This document shows positions 8,127 through 17,058 of a stretch of 64,000 bases of DNA, piece after piece. Under the pieces are notes generated by a model, which was not told the origin of the DNA, did not search any database, and saw only the letters and a list, made by a program, of their open reading frames with translations. Both the position numbers and the translations under genes were made by a program. Positions within the stretch are counted from its first letter, which is position 1, and each line of letters opens with the position of its first letter. This DNA comes from Ktedonobacter robiniae (GTDB taxonomy: Bacteria > Chloroflexota > Ktedonobacteria > Ktedonobacterales > Ktedonobacteraceae), in the NCBI RefSeq assembly GCF_016587375.1, contig NZ_BNJG01000004.1:341169-405168 (forward strand). The letters are read 5' to 3'.

Positions 8127-9401
8127 ATGTCTACACACAAAGAAGTATTTTTGACTACAGCACAACAGGGTTCGTTATCATCCACCACTCCTCATCCTCC
8201 AGAGCAGCTTGATGCGCGCTATGAGTATTACCGCGAGATCTTTAAAACGCAAAGAAAGCCCTTTGCCTTTGTGGATCTTGACCTCTTACAGCAGAACGTC
8301 GAGCGCATCGCCACCCAGGCAGGAGGGAAGCATATTCGCCTGGCATCAAAGTCTATCCGCAGCACCGCTATTCTGCGCCGCATCCTGGAGGCCAATTCAT
8401 GCTTTCAGGGCATTATGTGTTTTACCGCGCGTGAGGCTGCCTTCCTGGCGGAACAGGGCTTCGATGACCTGCTGCTGGGCTATCCCACCTGGAACGAGGA
8501 GGATCTCGCCGAGATTGCCCGCGTCAATGCCCAGGGGAAACGCGCCGTTTTGATGGTCGATAGCCTGGAGCAGATCGCGCAGGTGGAGCGCGTCGCGCAA
8601 CAATTCGCCGTACGCCTGCCGCTCTGCCTGGATATTGATATGTCTCTCCCCCTGCCAGGGCTGCACTTCGGCGTCTGGCGCTCACCCCTGCGCACCGTCG
8701 CGGATGTGCGTCCACTGGTTGAGCATATCCAGGGCTCAGAGCATATCTTGCTCAATGGCATCATGGGCTACGAGGCACAGATCGCGGGAGTAGGCGACGC
8801 CTTCGCAGGTCAGCGCGCAAAAAATACCCTCGTCCGCCTGCTCAAACGGCGCTCGCTCCCAGACATTGCACGCAGGCGAGCAGAGATAGTGCGCTACATT
8901 CAAGAGGAGGCGGGACTTCCACTACGCGTCGTCAATGGCGGCGGGACCGGAAGCGTACACACTACCCGCACAGAGACAGCAGTCACCGAAATAACGGTTG
9001 GCTCAGGCTTCTACTCCCCCACCCTCTTTGATAACTACCAGGCGTTTCGCTATCAGCCCGCGCTTGGCTACGCCATCGAGATCGTCCGCCGACCTCAGCC
9101 CCAAATCTATACCTGCCAGGGAGGAGGCTACACGGCCTCCGGCGCGGTCGGACTCGATAAACAACCTCAGCCCTATCTGCCCGAGGGAGCCAGGCTGGAC
9201 CCCATGGAGGGCGCGGGCGAGGTACAGACACCTGTTCACTACAAGGGAGCGCTCGCCCTTCACCCAGGAGACCCCATCTTTATGCGCCACGCTAAGGCGG
9301 GAGAGGTCTGCGAACGCTTTACGCACCTGCTGCTGGTGCAGTCCGGCACAATCATCGACGAGGTAACTACCTATCGCGGCGACGGCAAATGCTTTTTATA
9401 A
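8127..9401 (+). CDS. PLP-dependent amino acid deaminase/aldolase (DSD1/alanine racemase-fold)
   Basis: This is a pyridoxal-phosphate enzyme of the alanine racemase N-terminal fold, related to D-threonine aldolase and D-serine dehydratase. The 424-residue protein shows PFAFVDLDLLQQNVERI followed by the lysine-bearing strand RLASKSIRS (near residue 75). It has a C-terminal metal/PLP domain (DEVTTYRGDGKCFL end). ATG 8127 is chosen because AAAGGA precedes it and the extra residues of the longer frame have no family character. It is 23 nt upstream of an FAD sugar-lactone oxidase, so the two are cotranscribed. A joint pathway role is inferred from adjacency only. Confidence 0.85.
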   Translation: MSTHKEVFLTTAQQGSLSSTTPHPPEQLDARYEYYREIFKTQRKPFAFVDLDLLQQNVERIATQAGGKHIRLASKSIRSTAILRRILEANSCFQGIMCFTAREAAFLAEQGFDDLLLGYPTWNEEDLAEIARVNAQGKRAVLMVDSLEQIAQVERVAQQFAVRLPLCLDIDMSLPLPGLHFGVWRSPLRTVADVRPLVEHIQGSEHILLNGIMGYEAQIAGVGDAFAGQRAKNTLVRLLKRRSLPDIARRRAEIVRYIQEEAGLPLRVVNGGGTGSVHTTRTETAVTEITVGSGFYSPTLFDNYQAFRYQPALGYAIEIVRRPQPQIYTCQGGGYTASGAVGLDKQPQPYLPEGARLDPMEGAGEVQTPVHYKGALALHPGDPIFMRHAKAGEVCERFTHLLLVQSGTIIDEVTTYRGDGKCFL

Positions 9402-9424
9402 ACGAGTTGTAAGAGGGAATAGAT

Positions 9425-10782
9425 ATGAGCCAGAAGAGTTTGATGGACCCAACTAGCACGGGAAGCGCGCGTAGCTGGCGCAACTGGTCGGGTTCGGTTG
9501 CCTGCACACCCCAGAACTTCGCGCGCCCAAGCACGATAGAGGAACTGCGTAAGCTTGTCCTCCAGGCAAGCACAGCAGGTGGACAGGTGCGCGTCGTCGG
9601 TGCGGGGCACTCCTTCACCCCCTCGTACAGACTAATGATACGCTTATTTCGTTGGACAACTGGCAGGGGATCGAGCATGTCGAGAAAGTGGATGAGCAAC
9701 AGGACATAGTCGCTGTACGTGCAGGCACCAAGCTAAGCACGCTGGGCAAATTGCTACATGAACATGGTTTAGCTCAGGAGAACCTGGGTGATATCGACGT
9801 GCAAAGCATTGCAGGCGCCATCAGCACAGGTACGCACGGTACCGGTATTCAGTTTGGTACCATCGCGACGCAGGTCGTTGGCCTGACCCTGCTGACGGCG
9901 CAGGGAGAAGAGCTAGAATGCTCACCTGAAGAGCGCCCTGATATTTTTAAGGCCGCGCAGGTTTCGCTGGGCAGCCTGGGCATTCTCACACACGTCAAAT
10001 TGCGCACCGTTCCCAGCAAGCGCCTGCACTACCGCAGCCATCGTGAATCTCTTGAAAGCTGCCTGGAGCACCTGGAGAGCTACAAACAGGAAAATAGCCA
10101 CTTCGAATTTTACTGGCTCCCGCATACAAAGTGGGTTCAGACCAAGTTTGCCAATGAAACGGAGGCCGCGCCCAACGCTGGGAGTCTCTGGAGCACGATT
10201 AACCAGGTCGCGCTGGAGAATGGCCTCTACTGGCTGCTCTCGGAGGCCTGTCTCCTCTTCCCTCGCCTGACACCTACTATTAGCCGCATCTCCGCCATGG
10301 GTATCTCCCCCGTAGACGAAGTTGACTACAGTCATTTGATCTTTGCCACCCCGCGCTGGGTGCGCTTCCAGGAGATGGAATACAACATTCCCGCCGAGCA
10401 CTTCACCACCGTCCTCGCCGAGGTAAAGCGCTGCATTGAGAAACACAACTTTGAGGTCCATTTCCCCATTGAATGCCGCTTTGTGCAGGGTGATGATATC
10501 TGGCTCAGCCCAGCCTACCAGCGTGATTCCGCCTATATCGCCGTGCATATGTATCGGGGAATGCGCTACAAAGACTATTTCCAGGCCGTCGAGGAAATTT
10601 ATCAACACTACCAGGGGCGTCCCCACTGGGGCAAGATGCACACTCTCACAGCGGAGCAGTTGGCGCGCCTCTACCCTCGCTGGGAGGACTTCAAGCGCAT
10701 CCGGGCGCAGCTTGATCCCCAGGGACTCTTCCTCAACGACTACCTACGTGTCCTGTTTGGCGTGCCAGCGGCGTCCGTTTAA
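9425..10782 (+). pseudogene. FAD-linked sugar-lactone oxidase (D-arabinono-1,4-lactone oxidase type), frameshifted
   Basis: This is a VAO-fold FAD oxidoreductase. The first part (9425 to about 9620) has TPQNFARPSTIEELRKLV and RVVGAGHSFTP. The rest, from about 9623, continues in another frame (NDTLISLDNWQGIEHV, then DIDVQSIAGAISTGTHGTG, the FAD-binding loop). A C-terminal ALO domain is present (YPRWEDFKRIRAQLDPQGLFLNDYL). The frame breaks within the C5 run at 9618-9622; one extra C restores a continuous protein of about 452 residues. The length of 1358 nt is one short of a multiple of three. Nothing else is damaged, so a sequencing error is more likely than decay. It is the second gene of the operon with the deaminase/aldolase and is followed directly by a palindrome. 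Confidence 0.85.
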
Positions 10783-10838
10783 GAGCGGAGGGATGTACTG
10801 AAAGATCATGCATGATCTTTCAGTACATCCCTCCGCTC
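10783..10838. terminator. Perfect 56-nt palindrome after the oxidase stop
   Basis: A perfect 28+28 palindrome starts at the base after the TAA (10780-10782), with arm GAGCGGAGGGATGTACTGAA and eight further bases. There is no loop beyond the tip. The convergent LacI gene ends at 10806, inside the palindrome, so the structure can serve both strands. Confidence 0.8.
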
Positions 10839-11866
10839 CCCTCTCCCCGCACGCCCCATTGTGCTTTCACGCTCAATGAGCCGGAAAGGGATATACACAT
10901 GCTCTGGTGGTACATCACGTGTGCCCTCGATACGCCCCAGCAGGAAATCGACCGCCGTCTCACCAATCAGTTTCTTATCGGGCGAGATGGTCGTCAGCGC
11001 TGGAAAGGCATAGCGCCCCTCCTCGATATCATCAAAGCCGATGACCGCGACATCCTCGGGCACGCGCAACCCCATGTCATAGAGGGCACGTAGGGCTCCC
11101 AGCGCCATCAAGTCATTGAAGCAAAAAATGGCGTCCACGGCTACGCCATCAGCGAACAGACGACGTATAGCGCTATAGCCACTCTCGCGATCATAAAAGG
11201 CTTCGGTTGTGGTAATCAGTTGCCTATCAGAGGCGATGCCAGCCTCCTGTAAGGCTTGCAGGTAGCCACGCAGGCGTAGTTTGGACGTTTCCGTCTGGTC
11301 CGGGATATCGATGCGCAGACCAATAGCGGCGATACGCCTGTAACCCAGGCGCAAAAGGTGGCAGGTGGCTTCATAAGCCGCGGCAACGTTATCAATCGCC
11401 ACGTGATCATGGGGGACATCGAGGAAGCGCTCGCCCAGCAGCACCACGGGCGTCTCAACCAGGCCAGGTTGCAGATCCTCCTGCTCAAGCGCCAGGGGAC
11501 TTAAGATCACCCCATCTAAGAGCTGCGGGCGCCATCCATTGATGACCATCCGCTCATTGGCGCGTTCCCCCCAGTCGTATCCACCAGGACAGTATACGCC
11601 TGGCGCCCCGCAGCCAGGATAATAGTATTGCTGACCTCTGCAAAATAGGGGTTTAAGAGTTCAGGGATAGCCAGGCCAATCACACCTACACGTCCCTTGC
11701 GCAGATAGCGTGCCGAGAGGTTGGGCTGGTAGTTTAGCTCCTTGAGCGCCTCTTCAACCCGCTCGCGCTTCTCATCAGTGACATACACCCGCCCATGAAT
11801 CACATTGGAAACCGTTTTTATAGAAACTCCAGCGCGTAATGCGACATCTTTGAGCGTCGTTGGCAC
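10806..11866 (-). pseudogene. LacI-family transcriptional regulator, frameshifted
   Basis: This DNA-binding repressor probably senses a sugar and controls the divergent importer at 12304-15508. The N-terminal helix-turn-helix and hinge helix are clear (TLKDVALRAGVSIKTVSNVIHG, residues 4-25). The periplasmic-binding-like sensor domain continues in a second frame from about 11560 down to 10806 (DGVILSPLALE, IGFDDIEEGRYAFPALTTI). The frames join at the C6 run 11567-11572; one extra base restores 353 residues. The 1061-nt length is one short of a multiple of three. The start is a GTG at 11866 with AAGGAA upstream. Its 3' end lies in the palindrome at 10783-10838. Confidence 0.87.
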
Positions 11867-11963
11867 GTGTTTCTTATTCCTTTTCCCAGAACTCCATGAA
11901 ATACAACGTCAAACAACTATACCATGAAAAATTTATGATCGTCAATGCAAACGTCAAAATATA

Positions 11964-11993
11964 TTGACAATGGTAAATTTTATATGGTACAGT
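11964..11993 (+). promoter_or_regulatory. Promoter of the LacI-controlled sugar importer
   Basis: TTGACA (11964-11969), an 18-nt spacer ending TGG, and TACAGT (11988-11993) are present. The predicted transcription start near 12000 falls inside the first operator, as expected for repression. Confidence 0.75.
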
Positions 11994-11996
11994 TCT

Positions 11997-12010
11997 TTAC
12001 AACGTTGTAA
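11997..12010. promoter_or_regulatory. LacI-type operator copy 1
   Basis: The perfect 14-bp palindrome TTACAACGTTGTAA has the central CG typical of LacI-family sites. It overlaps the predicted transcription start of the importer. Confidence 0.8.
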
Positions 12011-12016
12011 TCGCGA

Positions 12017-12030
12017 TTACAACGTTGTAA
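12017..12030. promoter_or_regulatory. LacI-type operator copy 2
   Basis: This is a second identical TTACAACGTTGTAA. It is separated from copy 1 by TCGCGA, itself a palindrome, so the pair is centred 20 bp apart, about two helical turns. Degenerate half-like words TACAACGTCAA also occur at 11902-11912 and 12155-12165. Confidence 0.8.
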
Positions 12031-12303
12031 AAAGTGGAGTTACAAGAAATCTGACAGGCGAATTCACGAATCAACGTAGATTTTTAGAGGTACCGAGGTG
12101 CCAACGCTGGTGAGAGTCTCTTCTTCTGGCCTTTTATTGTTGCTCATATGCAATTACAACGTCAATCACCTGCTTATATCCTCGATCCTATTCACGCAGA
12201 TTCAACTGGGAGTGTAAGTTACAGAGAGGCCTGCCATGCTTGTAACCGTGTGGCGCTGACACAGCTTTTTCAGAGGAGTATCACACAAAGGAAGGATCAC
12301 TCA

Positions 12304-13662
12304 ATGGTCTCTGAGCAGCGTACATTTACGACGGGTTCTGAACCAGAACAGGCGTCGCGCATTAGCCGTCGAGGCTTCCTCGGGCGCGCGGCCGCTCTCG
12401 GTCTGGGAACCACGGCCCTGGCTGGAATCCTCAGCTCTTGTGGCACAACCGCCTTTGGCGCGGGCAAGACGCACATTACCTACTGGCACCTCCTAGGTGG
12501 CGGTGACGGCGAGCGCATGCTTGAGATGGTGCAACAGTTCCAGCATAACCACCCCGAGGTTGACCTGGAAGCCGTCACCCTCTCCTGGGGAACCCCCTAC
12601 TACACCAAGCTTGCGATGGCGGCGGCGGGCGGACGCCCACCCGATGTGAGTATTCTGCATATGTCGCGCCTACCAATGTATGCGGGAAGCGGCCTGCTTG
12701 AGCCGTTCGATACCTCCGCCCTCTCCAACAACGGCATCACACAGGATAATTTCGTGGACCCCGTCTGGCAGAAGGCGCATTACAACGGCAAACTGTATGC
12801 CGTCCCTCTTGATACCCACCCACTGGTGATGTACTACAGCACGGACGTCTGCCAGAAGGCGGGGCTACTTGACAGCAACGGCAAGCTCCTGGAATTCAAG
12901 GGCGAAGACGACGTTCTCAATGCCTTTAGCGAAGCTAAAAAAGCCTCTGGTGGCCTGGGCCTCGCCATGGGCGTGGGCGATCCCTCCACCTGCTGGCGCG
13001 TCTTCTGCGCCCTTTATGCTCAGCTCAATGGGCAGTATTTCTCAGCAGATGGCACCCAACTGACCTTTGAAGATGACAAGGCAGAGCAGGTCCTGGCCTA
13101 TATCTCGAAGCTCGCCAAAGAGGTAGGTAGCACCAATATCGATTACCCGGGAGCTGTTGCGCTCTTCAGCGGCGGGAAGGCAGGCTTCCACTGGAATGGT
13201 GAGTGGGAGGTCACGACCTTCCAGGCACAGAAGATGAAATTCGACATGACGCTCTTCCCTAATGTCTTTGGTGGACAGCAGACCTGGGCCGACTCGCACT
13301 CCCTCGTCCTGCCACGCCAGGGCACGGTTGACCCAGAGCGGCGCGCGATGAGCATCAAATTTGTTAGCGAGCTTCTCAAGAGTAGCTATATCTGGGCACA
13401 GGGTGGGCACATTCCGACCTATCTCCCCGTAGCCACCAGTAGCGAATATAAGCAACTCTCGCCCCAGTCACACTACGCGGCTGAAGCCTCAAATGTGGTA
13501 TACGATCCTCCAGTCTGGTTTGCTGGAGCAGCCTCAGAGCTGGAAAACCAGGCGGGCGCGGCGTTCCAGTCGGTCATCATGCAGCAAAAGACGCCCAAGC
13601 AGGGCATCCAGCAATTCCGCGCGGCCATGCTCAAGCAGTTGCAAACGCCCAAACCGTTTTAA
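12304..13662 (+). CDS. Sugar-binding lipoprotein of the second ABC importer
   Basis: This is an extracellular solute-binding protein of the SBP_bac_1 type. The 452-residue protein has a twin-arginine motif (SRRGFLG, residues about 18-24), a hydrophobic stretch and lipobox (ILSSC near residue 43). The mature domain begins KTHITYWHLLGGGDGERM. The pattern continues with GRPPDVSILHMSRLPMYAGSGLLEPFD and FSGGKAGFHWNGEWEVTTFQ. ATG 12304 with AAAGGAAGG upstream is used; the frame upstream of it to 12148 is 5' leader. It heads an operon with two permeases and is preceded by the double LacI operator. The substrate is probably a carbohydrate. Confidence 0.93.
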   Translation: MVSEQRTFTTGSEPEQASRISRRGFLGRAAALGLGTTALAGILSSCGTTAFGAGKTHITYWHLLGGGDGERMLEMVQQFQHNHPEVDLEAVTLSWGTPYYTKLAMAAAGGRPPDVSILHMSRLPMYAGSGLLEPFDTSALSNNGITQDNFVDPVWQKAHYNGKLYAVPLDTHPLVMYYSTDVCQKAGLLDSNGKLLEFKGEDDVLNAFSEAKKASGGLGLAMGVGDPSTCWRVFCALYAQLNGQYFSADGTQLTFEDDKAEQVLAYISKLAKEVGSTNIDYPGAVALFSGGKAGFHWNGEWEVTTFQAQKMKFDMTLFPNVFGGQQTWADSHSLVLPRQGTVDPERRAMSIKFVSELLKSSYIWAQGGHIPTYLPVATSSEYKQLSPQSHYAAEASNVVYDPPVWFAGAASELENQAGAAFQSVIMQQKTPKQGIQQFRAAMLKQLQTPKPF

Positions 13663-13692
13663 GGACGCTCTACAGCACAGAGAGGATTCGTC

Positions 13693-14643
13693 ATGTCAGA
13701 AATTTTGCTTGAACAACAGCCTGCCGAGCGTCTTCAGAAGGCGCAGCAGGCCAGAAGGCAGGCTCGCTGGCGCAATGAACTAACCGGCTTTGCCTTTGTC
13801 CTTCCATTCCTGCTGGCTTACGCCATCTTTCTCATCTGGCCCGTCATTCTCGGCTTCCGCATGAGCTTCTTTAACTGGAGCCTGGCGGGCACGGGCACCG
13901 ACGTGTTCATGGGCTTGAGCAACTATGCTGAGGCCCTGGGCGACGCCAACTTCTGGGGTGCCCTGGGAAACACCTTCCTCTTTACCATCATTAGCACTCC
14001 TATCCTGGTGATACTGAGCCTGGGCCTGGCTTTGCTGGCGAATATGGCCATCCCGGCACGCTGGCTCTTCCGCCTGGCCTTCTTTGCTCCATATATCCTA
14101 CCGGTCTCGGTGGTGGTCCTGATCTGGAACTGGCTCTACCAGCCTGGCTTCGGCCTGCTCAATAGCGTGATCACGGCCTTTGGGCTCAAAGAGGTCGCCT
14201 GGCTGTCCGATCCCAATGTGGCGATGTTCTCGGTCGTGATTGTGACGGTCTGGTGGACGCTTGGTTTTAACTTCCTGCTCTACCTGGCGGGTCTACAACA
14301 GATTCCCCAGGAGATTTATGAAGCGGCCTCAATTGATGGTGCGAACTCCAGCTCAAAGCTTTTCAGCATTACCGTTCCACTCCTGAAGAATACGACGGTT
14401 ACCGTGATTATCCTCCAGGTCATTGGCTCGCTTCAGCTCTACGCGCAGGCAGCCCTGCTCACGGGTGGCGGTCCAAACTTTATGACCCGCCCCATGCTGG
14501 AATACATCTACGATTCGGCCTTCACCTCCTTCCGCGTCGGATTCGCATCGGCAATGTCGTATCTCTTCTTTATCGTTGTACTCGTCGTAACAGCCATCCA
14601 GTTTGTCGTACTGTATCGTAGGGAGGCAAAAGGTAATGAGTAG
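13693..14643 (+). CDS. Sugar ABC transporter permease (MalF/UgpA type)
   Basis: This is the first permease of the LacI-controlled importer. The 316-residue protein has about six membrane segments. The first begins ELTGFAFVLPFLLAYAIF after a basic cytoplasmic tail. The EAA-type loop is QEIYEAASIDGANSSSKLFSITVPLLKNT (near residues 205-235). AGAGAGG stands before the ATG. The stop overlaps the next permease start by 8 nt, so the pair is coupled. Confidence 0.93.
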   Translation: MSEILLEQQPAERLQKAQQARRQARWRNELTGFAFVLPFLLAYAIFLIWPVILGFRMSFFNWSLAGTGTDVFMGLSNYAEALGDANFWGALGNTFLFTIISTPILVILSLGLALLANMAIPARWLFRLAFFAPYILPVSVVVLIWNWLYQPGFGLLNSVITAFGLKEVAWLSDPNVAMFSVVIVTVWWTLGFNFLLYLAGLQQIPQEIYEAASIDGANSSSKLFSITVPLLKNTTVTVIILQVIGSLQLYAQAALLTGGGPNFMTRPMLEYIYDSAFTSFRVGFASAMSYLFFIVVLVVTAIQFVVLYRREAKGNE

Positions 14644-15508
14644 TCTGGCACCCAACCTGTCGACTCGGGGGCAGGCAGAACCCAGGAAACGTTTCTCGCT
14701 TTCGCGCACGCTCGCGCTTGTCTTGCTGACGATCATGGCACTGCTGTGGATCATTCCCCTGCTCTGGGCGGTCGATACCTCGCTGAAACCAGAGGCCGAG
14801 ACCACTACAGTGCCTGTAAGCTGGCTGGCCTCGCACTTCACGGGTGACGCCTACCACAACGTCTTCAGTACAGCGGATATCTTCCGCTGGTACTTTAATA
14901 GCGCGTTTACGGCGTTGATCGCCACGGTACTGGTCATTGTCCTGGCGAGCCTGGCCGCATTTGGTCTCTCGCGCATTCGTTTTCGCGCCCGGGGTCCCCT
15001 CTTCTGGATCATTCTCGCCGGCTTGATGGTCCCCGGTCAGATCCTGATCGTGCCCCTCTTCACCGAGATGCAGCAGATGAACCTCGTCAATACCTACTGG
15101 GGCATTATCCTGCCACAGATTGCCTCTCCCCTGGCGGTATTCATCTTCAAGCAGTTCTTTGATAACATCCCACAGGAACTGGAGGAGGCAGCCATCGTTG
15201 ACGGGGCCAGTCGCTTCCGCGTCTACTGGCAGATCTGGATGCCCCTGGCGCGCACCGCGATCTCGGCGGTGGCGATCATTACCTTTATCGGCGTCTGGAA
15301 CAACTTCCTCTGGCCCTTCATCGTCGCCACTGGCGTTGACATGATGACGCTGCCAGTCGGCCTGGCGACGGTCCAGACCTCCTATGGCGTCCGCTACGCG
15401 CAGATCATGGCCTCGGCGGTCGCGGGCGGTCTACCGGTCCTAATCGTCTTCCTGTTCTTCCAGCGCCAGATCATTCAGGGCGTGGCTGGAACAGGCCTCA
15501 AAGGCTAA
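14636..15508 (+). CDS. Sugar ABC transporter permease (MalG/UgpE type)
   Basis: This is the second permease of the importer, 290 residues. It has six hydrophobic segments and the EAA loop QELEEAAIVDGASRFRVYWQIWMPLARTA (near residues 180-208). The longest frame begins at 14603. ATG 14636 is preferred because GGAGG lies 10-14 nt upstream and it overlaps the preceding stop by 8 nt. No ATPase gene follows; the operon ends at a palindromic hairpin. Confidence 0.92.
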   Translation: MSSLAPNLSTRGQAEPRKRFSLSRTLALVLLTIMALLWIIPLLWAVDTSLKPEAETTTVPVSWLASHFTGDAYHNVFSTADIFRWYFNSAFTALIATVLVIVLASLAAFGLSRIRFRARGPLFWIILAGLMVPGQILIVPLFTEMQQMNLVNTYWGIILPQIASPLAVFIFKQFFDNIPQELEEAAIVDGASRFRVYWQIWMPLARTAISAVAIITFIGVWNNFLWPFIVATGVDMMTLPVGLATVQTSYGVRYAQIMASAVAGGLPVLIVFLFFQRQIIQGVAGTGLKG

Positions 15509-15540
15509 GCGCCCTCTCTCGCACCTGCGGTACGAAAGAG

Positions 15541-15598
15541 TAAAAGGGATGAGCATGTGGTGCTGGCAATTGCCAGCACCACATGCTCATCCCTTTTA
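15541..15598. terminator. Perfect 58-nt palindrome after the second importer operon
   Basis: A 29+29 perfect palindrome, left arm starting TAAAAGGGATGAGCATGTGG, centres on GGCAATTGCC. It lies 32 nt after the last permease stop and is followed by an AT-rich stretch, consistent with termination. Confidence 0.8.
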
Positions 15599-15821
15599 TA
15601 TGTATATTGTGAGAAATTTAGCGCAAAATGCGTATTATATCCAGCATAATATGCTGATTAACCTTATGGGAACAAAACATGCACCTCTGACGTCTCTTAG
15701 AGTAGAGTTAAAGCTAGACAAATCATCTCTATACTGGCTGCTCTGCAACAGCCACACAATGTATACCGTTGTCCACACATACGGTCGTTGTATTTTTATG
15801 TCTAAAAAAGGAGCCGCAATC

Positions 15822-16916
15822 ATGAAGGGCCGGGGAAACCAGCTACGAGGCCTAAAATTGGGGGGCCTGCTCTGCTTATTGTTGACCATTTTCCTTGTAG
15901 GCTGTGGAGGCGCGAGCACGAGCGGCGGCACAGCCAGCAGCAATACTGGTAGCACAGCAAGCTATAATACTTCCAAGCAGGCCAGCTCCAGCAATGCAAG
16001 TGGGTCTTCTACATCCAATGCGCCAACAAACTACACACCACAGTACCTCATTAAGCAACTGAATGTCACCATGGAGGCCAAAGACACAAACAGTACCGCC
16101 AATGATCTACAAAACTGGATCACGAGCACTGATACACGCGCCTTCTCTTCGGGTATGCAATACCAACTGAACGGAGATACGTATACGATTACCATTACCT
16201 TCTCCGTGCAGGCCAGCGACTATACCCAGATTCAGCGCTACCTGGTAGACTATCCTGCCAAGCACAACGGGCGCCTGCTTAGCCTCAATGAGTCGGTGCA
16301 GAACGCCACCAATGACTACATTGATACGCAGTCACGCCTCAAGAATCTGCGCGTCGAGCAGCAGCGCCTACAGGATTTGATGAAGAATGCCCAATCAATG
16401 TCGGATGTCTTGAGCATTAATTCGCAGTTGTCGGATGTCGAGGGGCAGATCGAACAGGCAGAAGGACACCTCAATGCTCTGAGCGACCAGACCACCTTCT
16501 ATCCCATTTCGATCACGCTTCAACCGCCAGGAGATGGCTCCGCTACACCTACGGCCCCCAGCGGCAATAGTTGGAACGCCGGTCAAATCGCGCACGATGC
16601 CTTCCAGGCCTCGCTCCACTTCTTCCAATTCCTGGTCTCGATCCTCATCTGGCTGCTGGCCTTCAGCATCTATATTATCCCGACTCTAATCCTCATCTGG
16701 CTCTACAGGCGCTGGCGCAGGGGCAGACAGGTGACGAACTACAGACCACAAAGACTCTCTACGCCACCGCCAGCAGCGACAGTACACACGCAGCAACCTG
16801 TACCAGAGACAGTACACCCTAAAGAGGAAGAACCAGTTGCTCATGTGGAGCCTGGCGAACAGGCGGAAGAAGAAGCTCAGCCCGTAGCCAACGAAGAGGA
16901 GCTACCCATCAGCTAG
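15822..16916 (+). CDS. DUF4349 lipoprotein with C-terminal membrane helix
   Basis: This is a predicted cell-surface protein of the DUF4349 family, whose role is unknown. The 364-residue protein has a signal sequence with lipobox (IFLVGC, Cys near residue 26) and a Ser/Thr/Asn-rich linker to about residue 70. The DUF4349 domain (about 75-250) includes a coiled-coil DYIDTQSRLKNLRVEQQRLQ. One strong transmembrane helix (FLVSILIWLLAFSIYIIPTLILIWLY, about 265-290) follows, then a basic patch and a proline/glutamate-rich cytoplasmic tail. ATG 15822 is chosen because AAGGAG precedes it and it yields the lipoprotein signal. It is a single-gene unit flanked by palindromes on both sides. Confidence 0.88.
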   Translation: MKGRGNQLRGLKLGGLLCLLLTIFLVGCGGASTSGGTASSNTGSTASYNTSKQASSSNASGSSTSNAPTNYTPQYLIKQLNVTMEAKDTNSTANDLQNWITSTDTRAFSSGMQYQLNGDTYTITITFSVQASDYTQIQRYLVDYPAKHNGRLLSLNESVQNATNDYIDTQSRLKNLRVEQQRLQDLMKNAQSMSDVLSINSQLSDVEGQIEQAEGHLNALSDQTTFYPISITLQPPGDGSATPTAPSGNSWNAGQIAHDAFQASLHFFQFLVSILIWLLAFSIYIIPTLILIWLYRRWRRGRQVTNYRPQRLSTPPPAATVHTQQPVPETVHPKEEEPVAHVEPGEQAEEEAQPVANEEELPIS

Positions 16917-16927
16917 CCTCCGGGCAA

Positions 16928-16987
16928 GAAAAAGTAGCCGCGTACGCCAGTAGCGGGTCCGCTACTGGCGTACGCGGCTACTTTTTC
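16928..16987. terminator. 60-nt near-perfect palindrome after the DUF4349 gene
   Basis: A stem of 29 bp has only the central two bases unpaired, with left arm beginning GAAAAAGTAGCCGCGTACGC. It lies 11 nt after the stop and before the convergent gene ending at 17059. The outer ends carry A5 and T5 runs, typical of a bidirectional terminator. Confidence 0.82.
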
Positions 16988-17058
16988 AGACCTCTTCACC
17001 TAAATCTCGACAGCTGCCAGGCCGTGTGCCCCGAGGATGGAGGAGATTTCTCTGACGC

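Noticed and set aside
9618..9622. Programmed frameshifting in the FAD oxidase
   Set aside because: No slippery heptamer plus downstream structure is seen, and the same one-base deficit occurs in three unrelated genes, which favours sequencing error.
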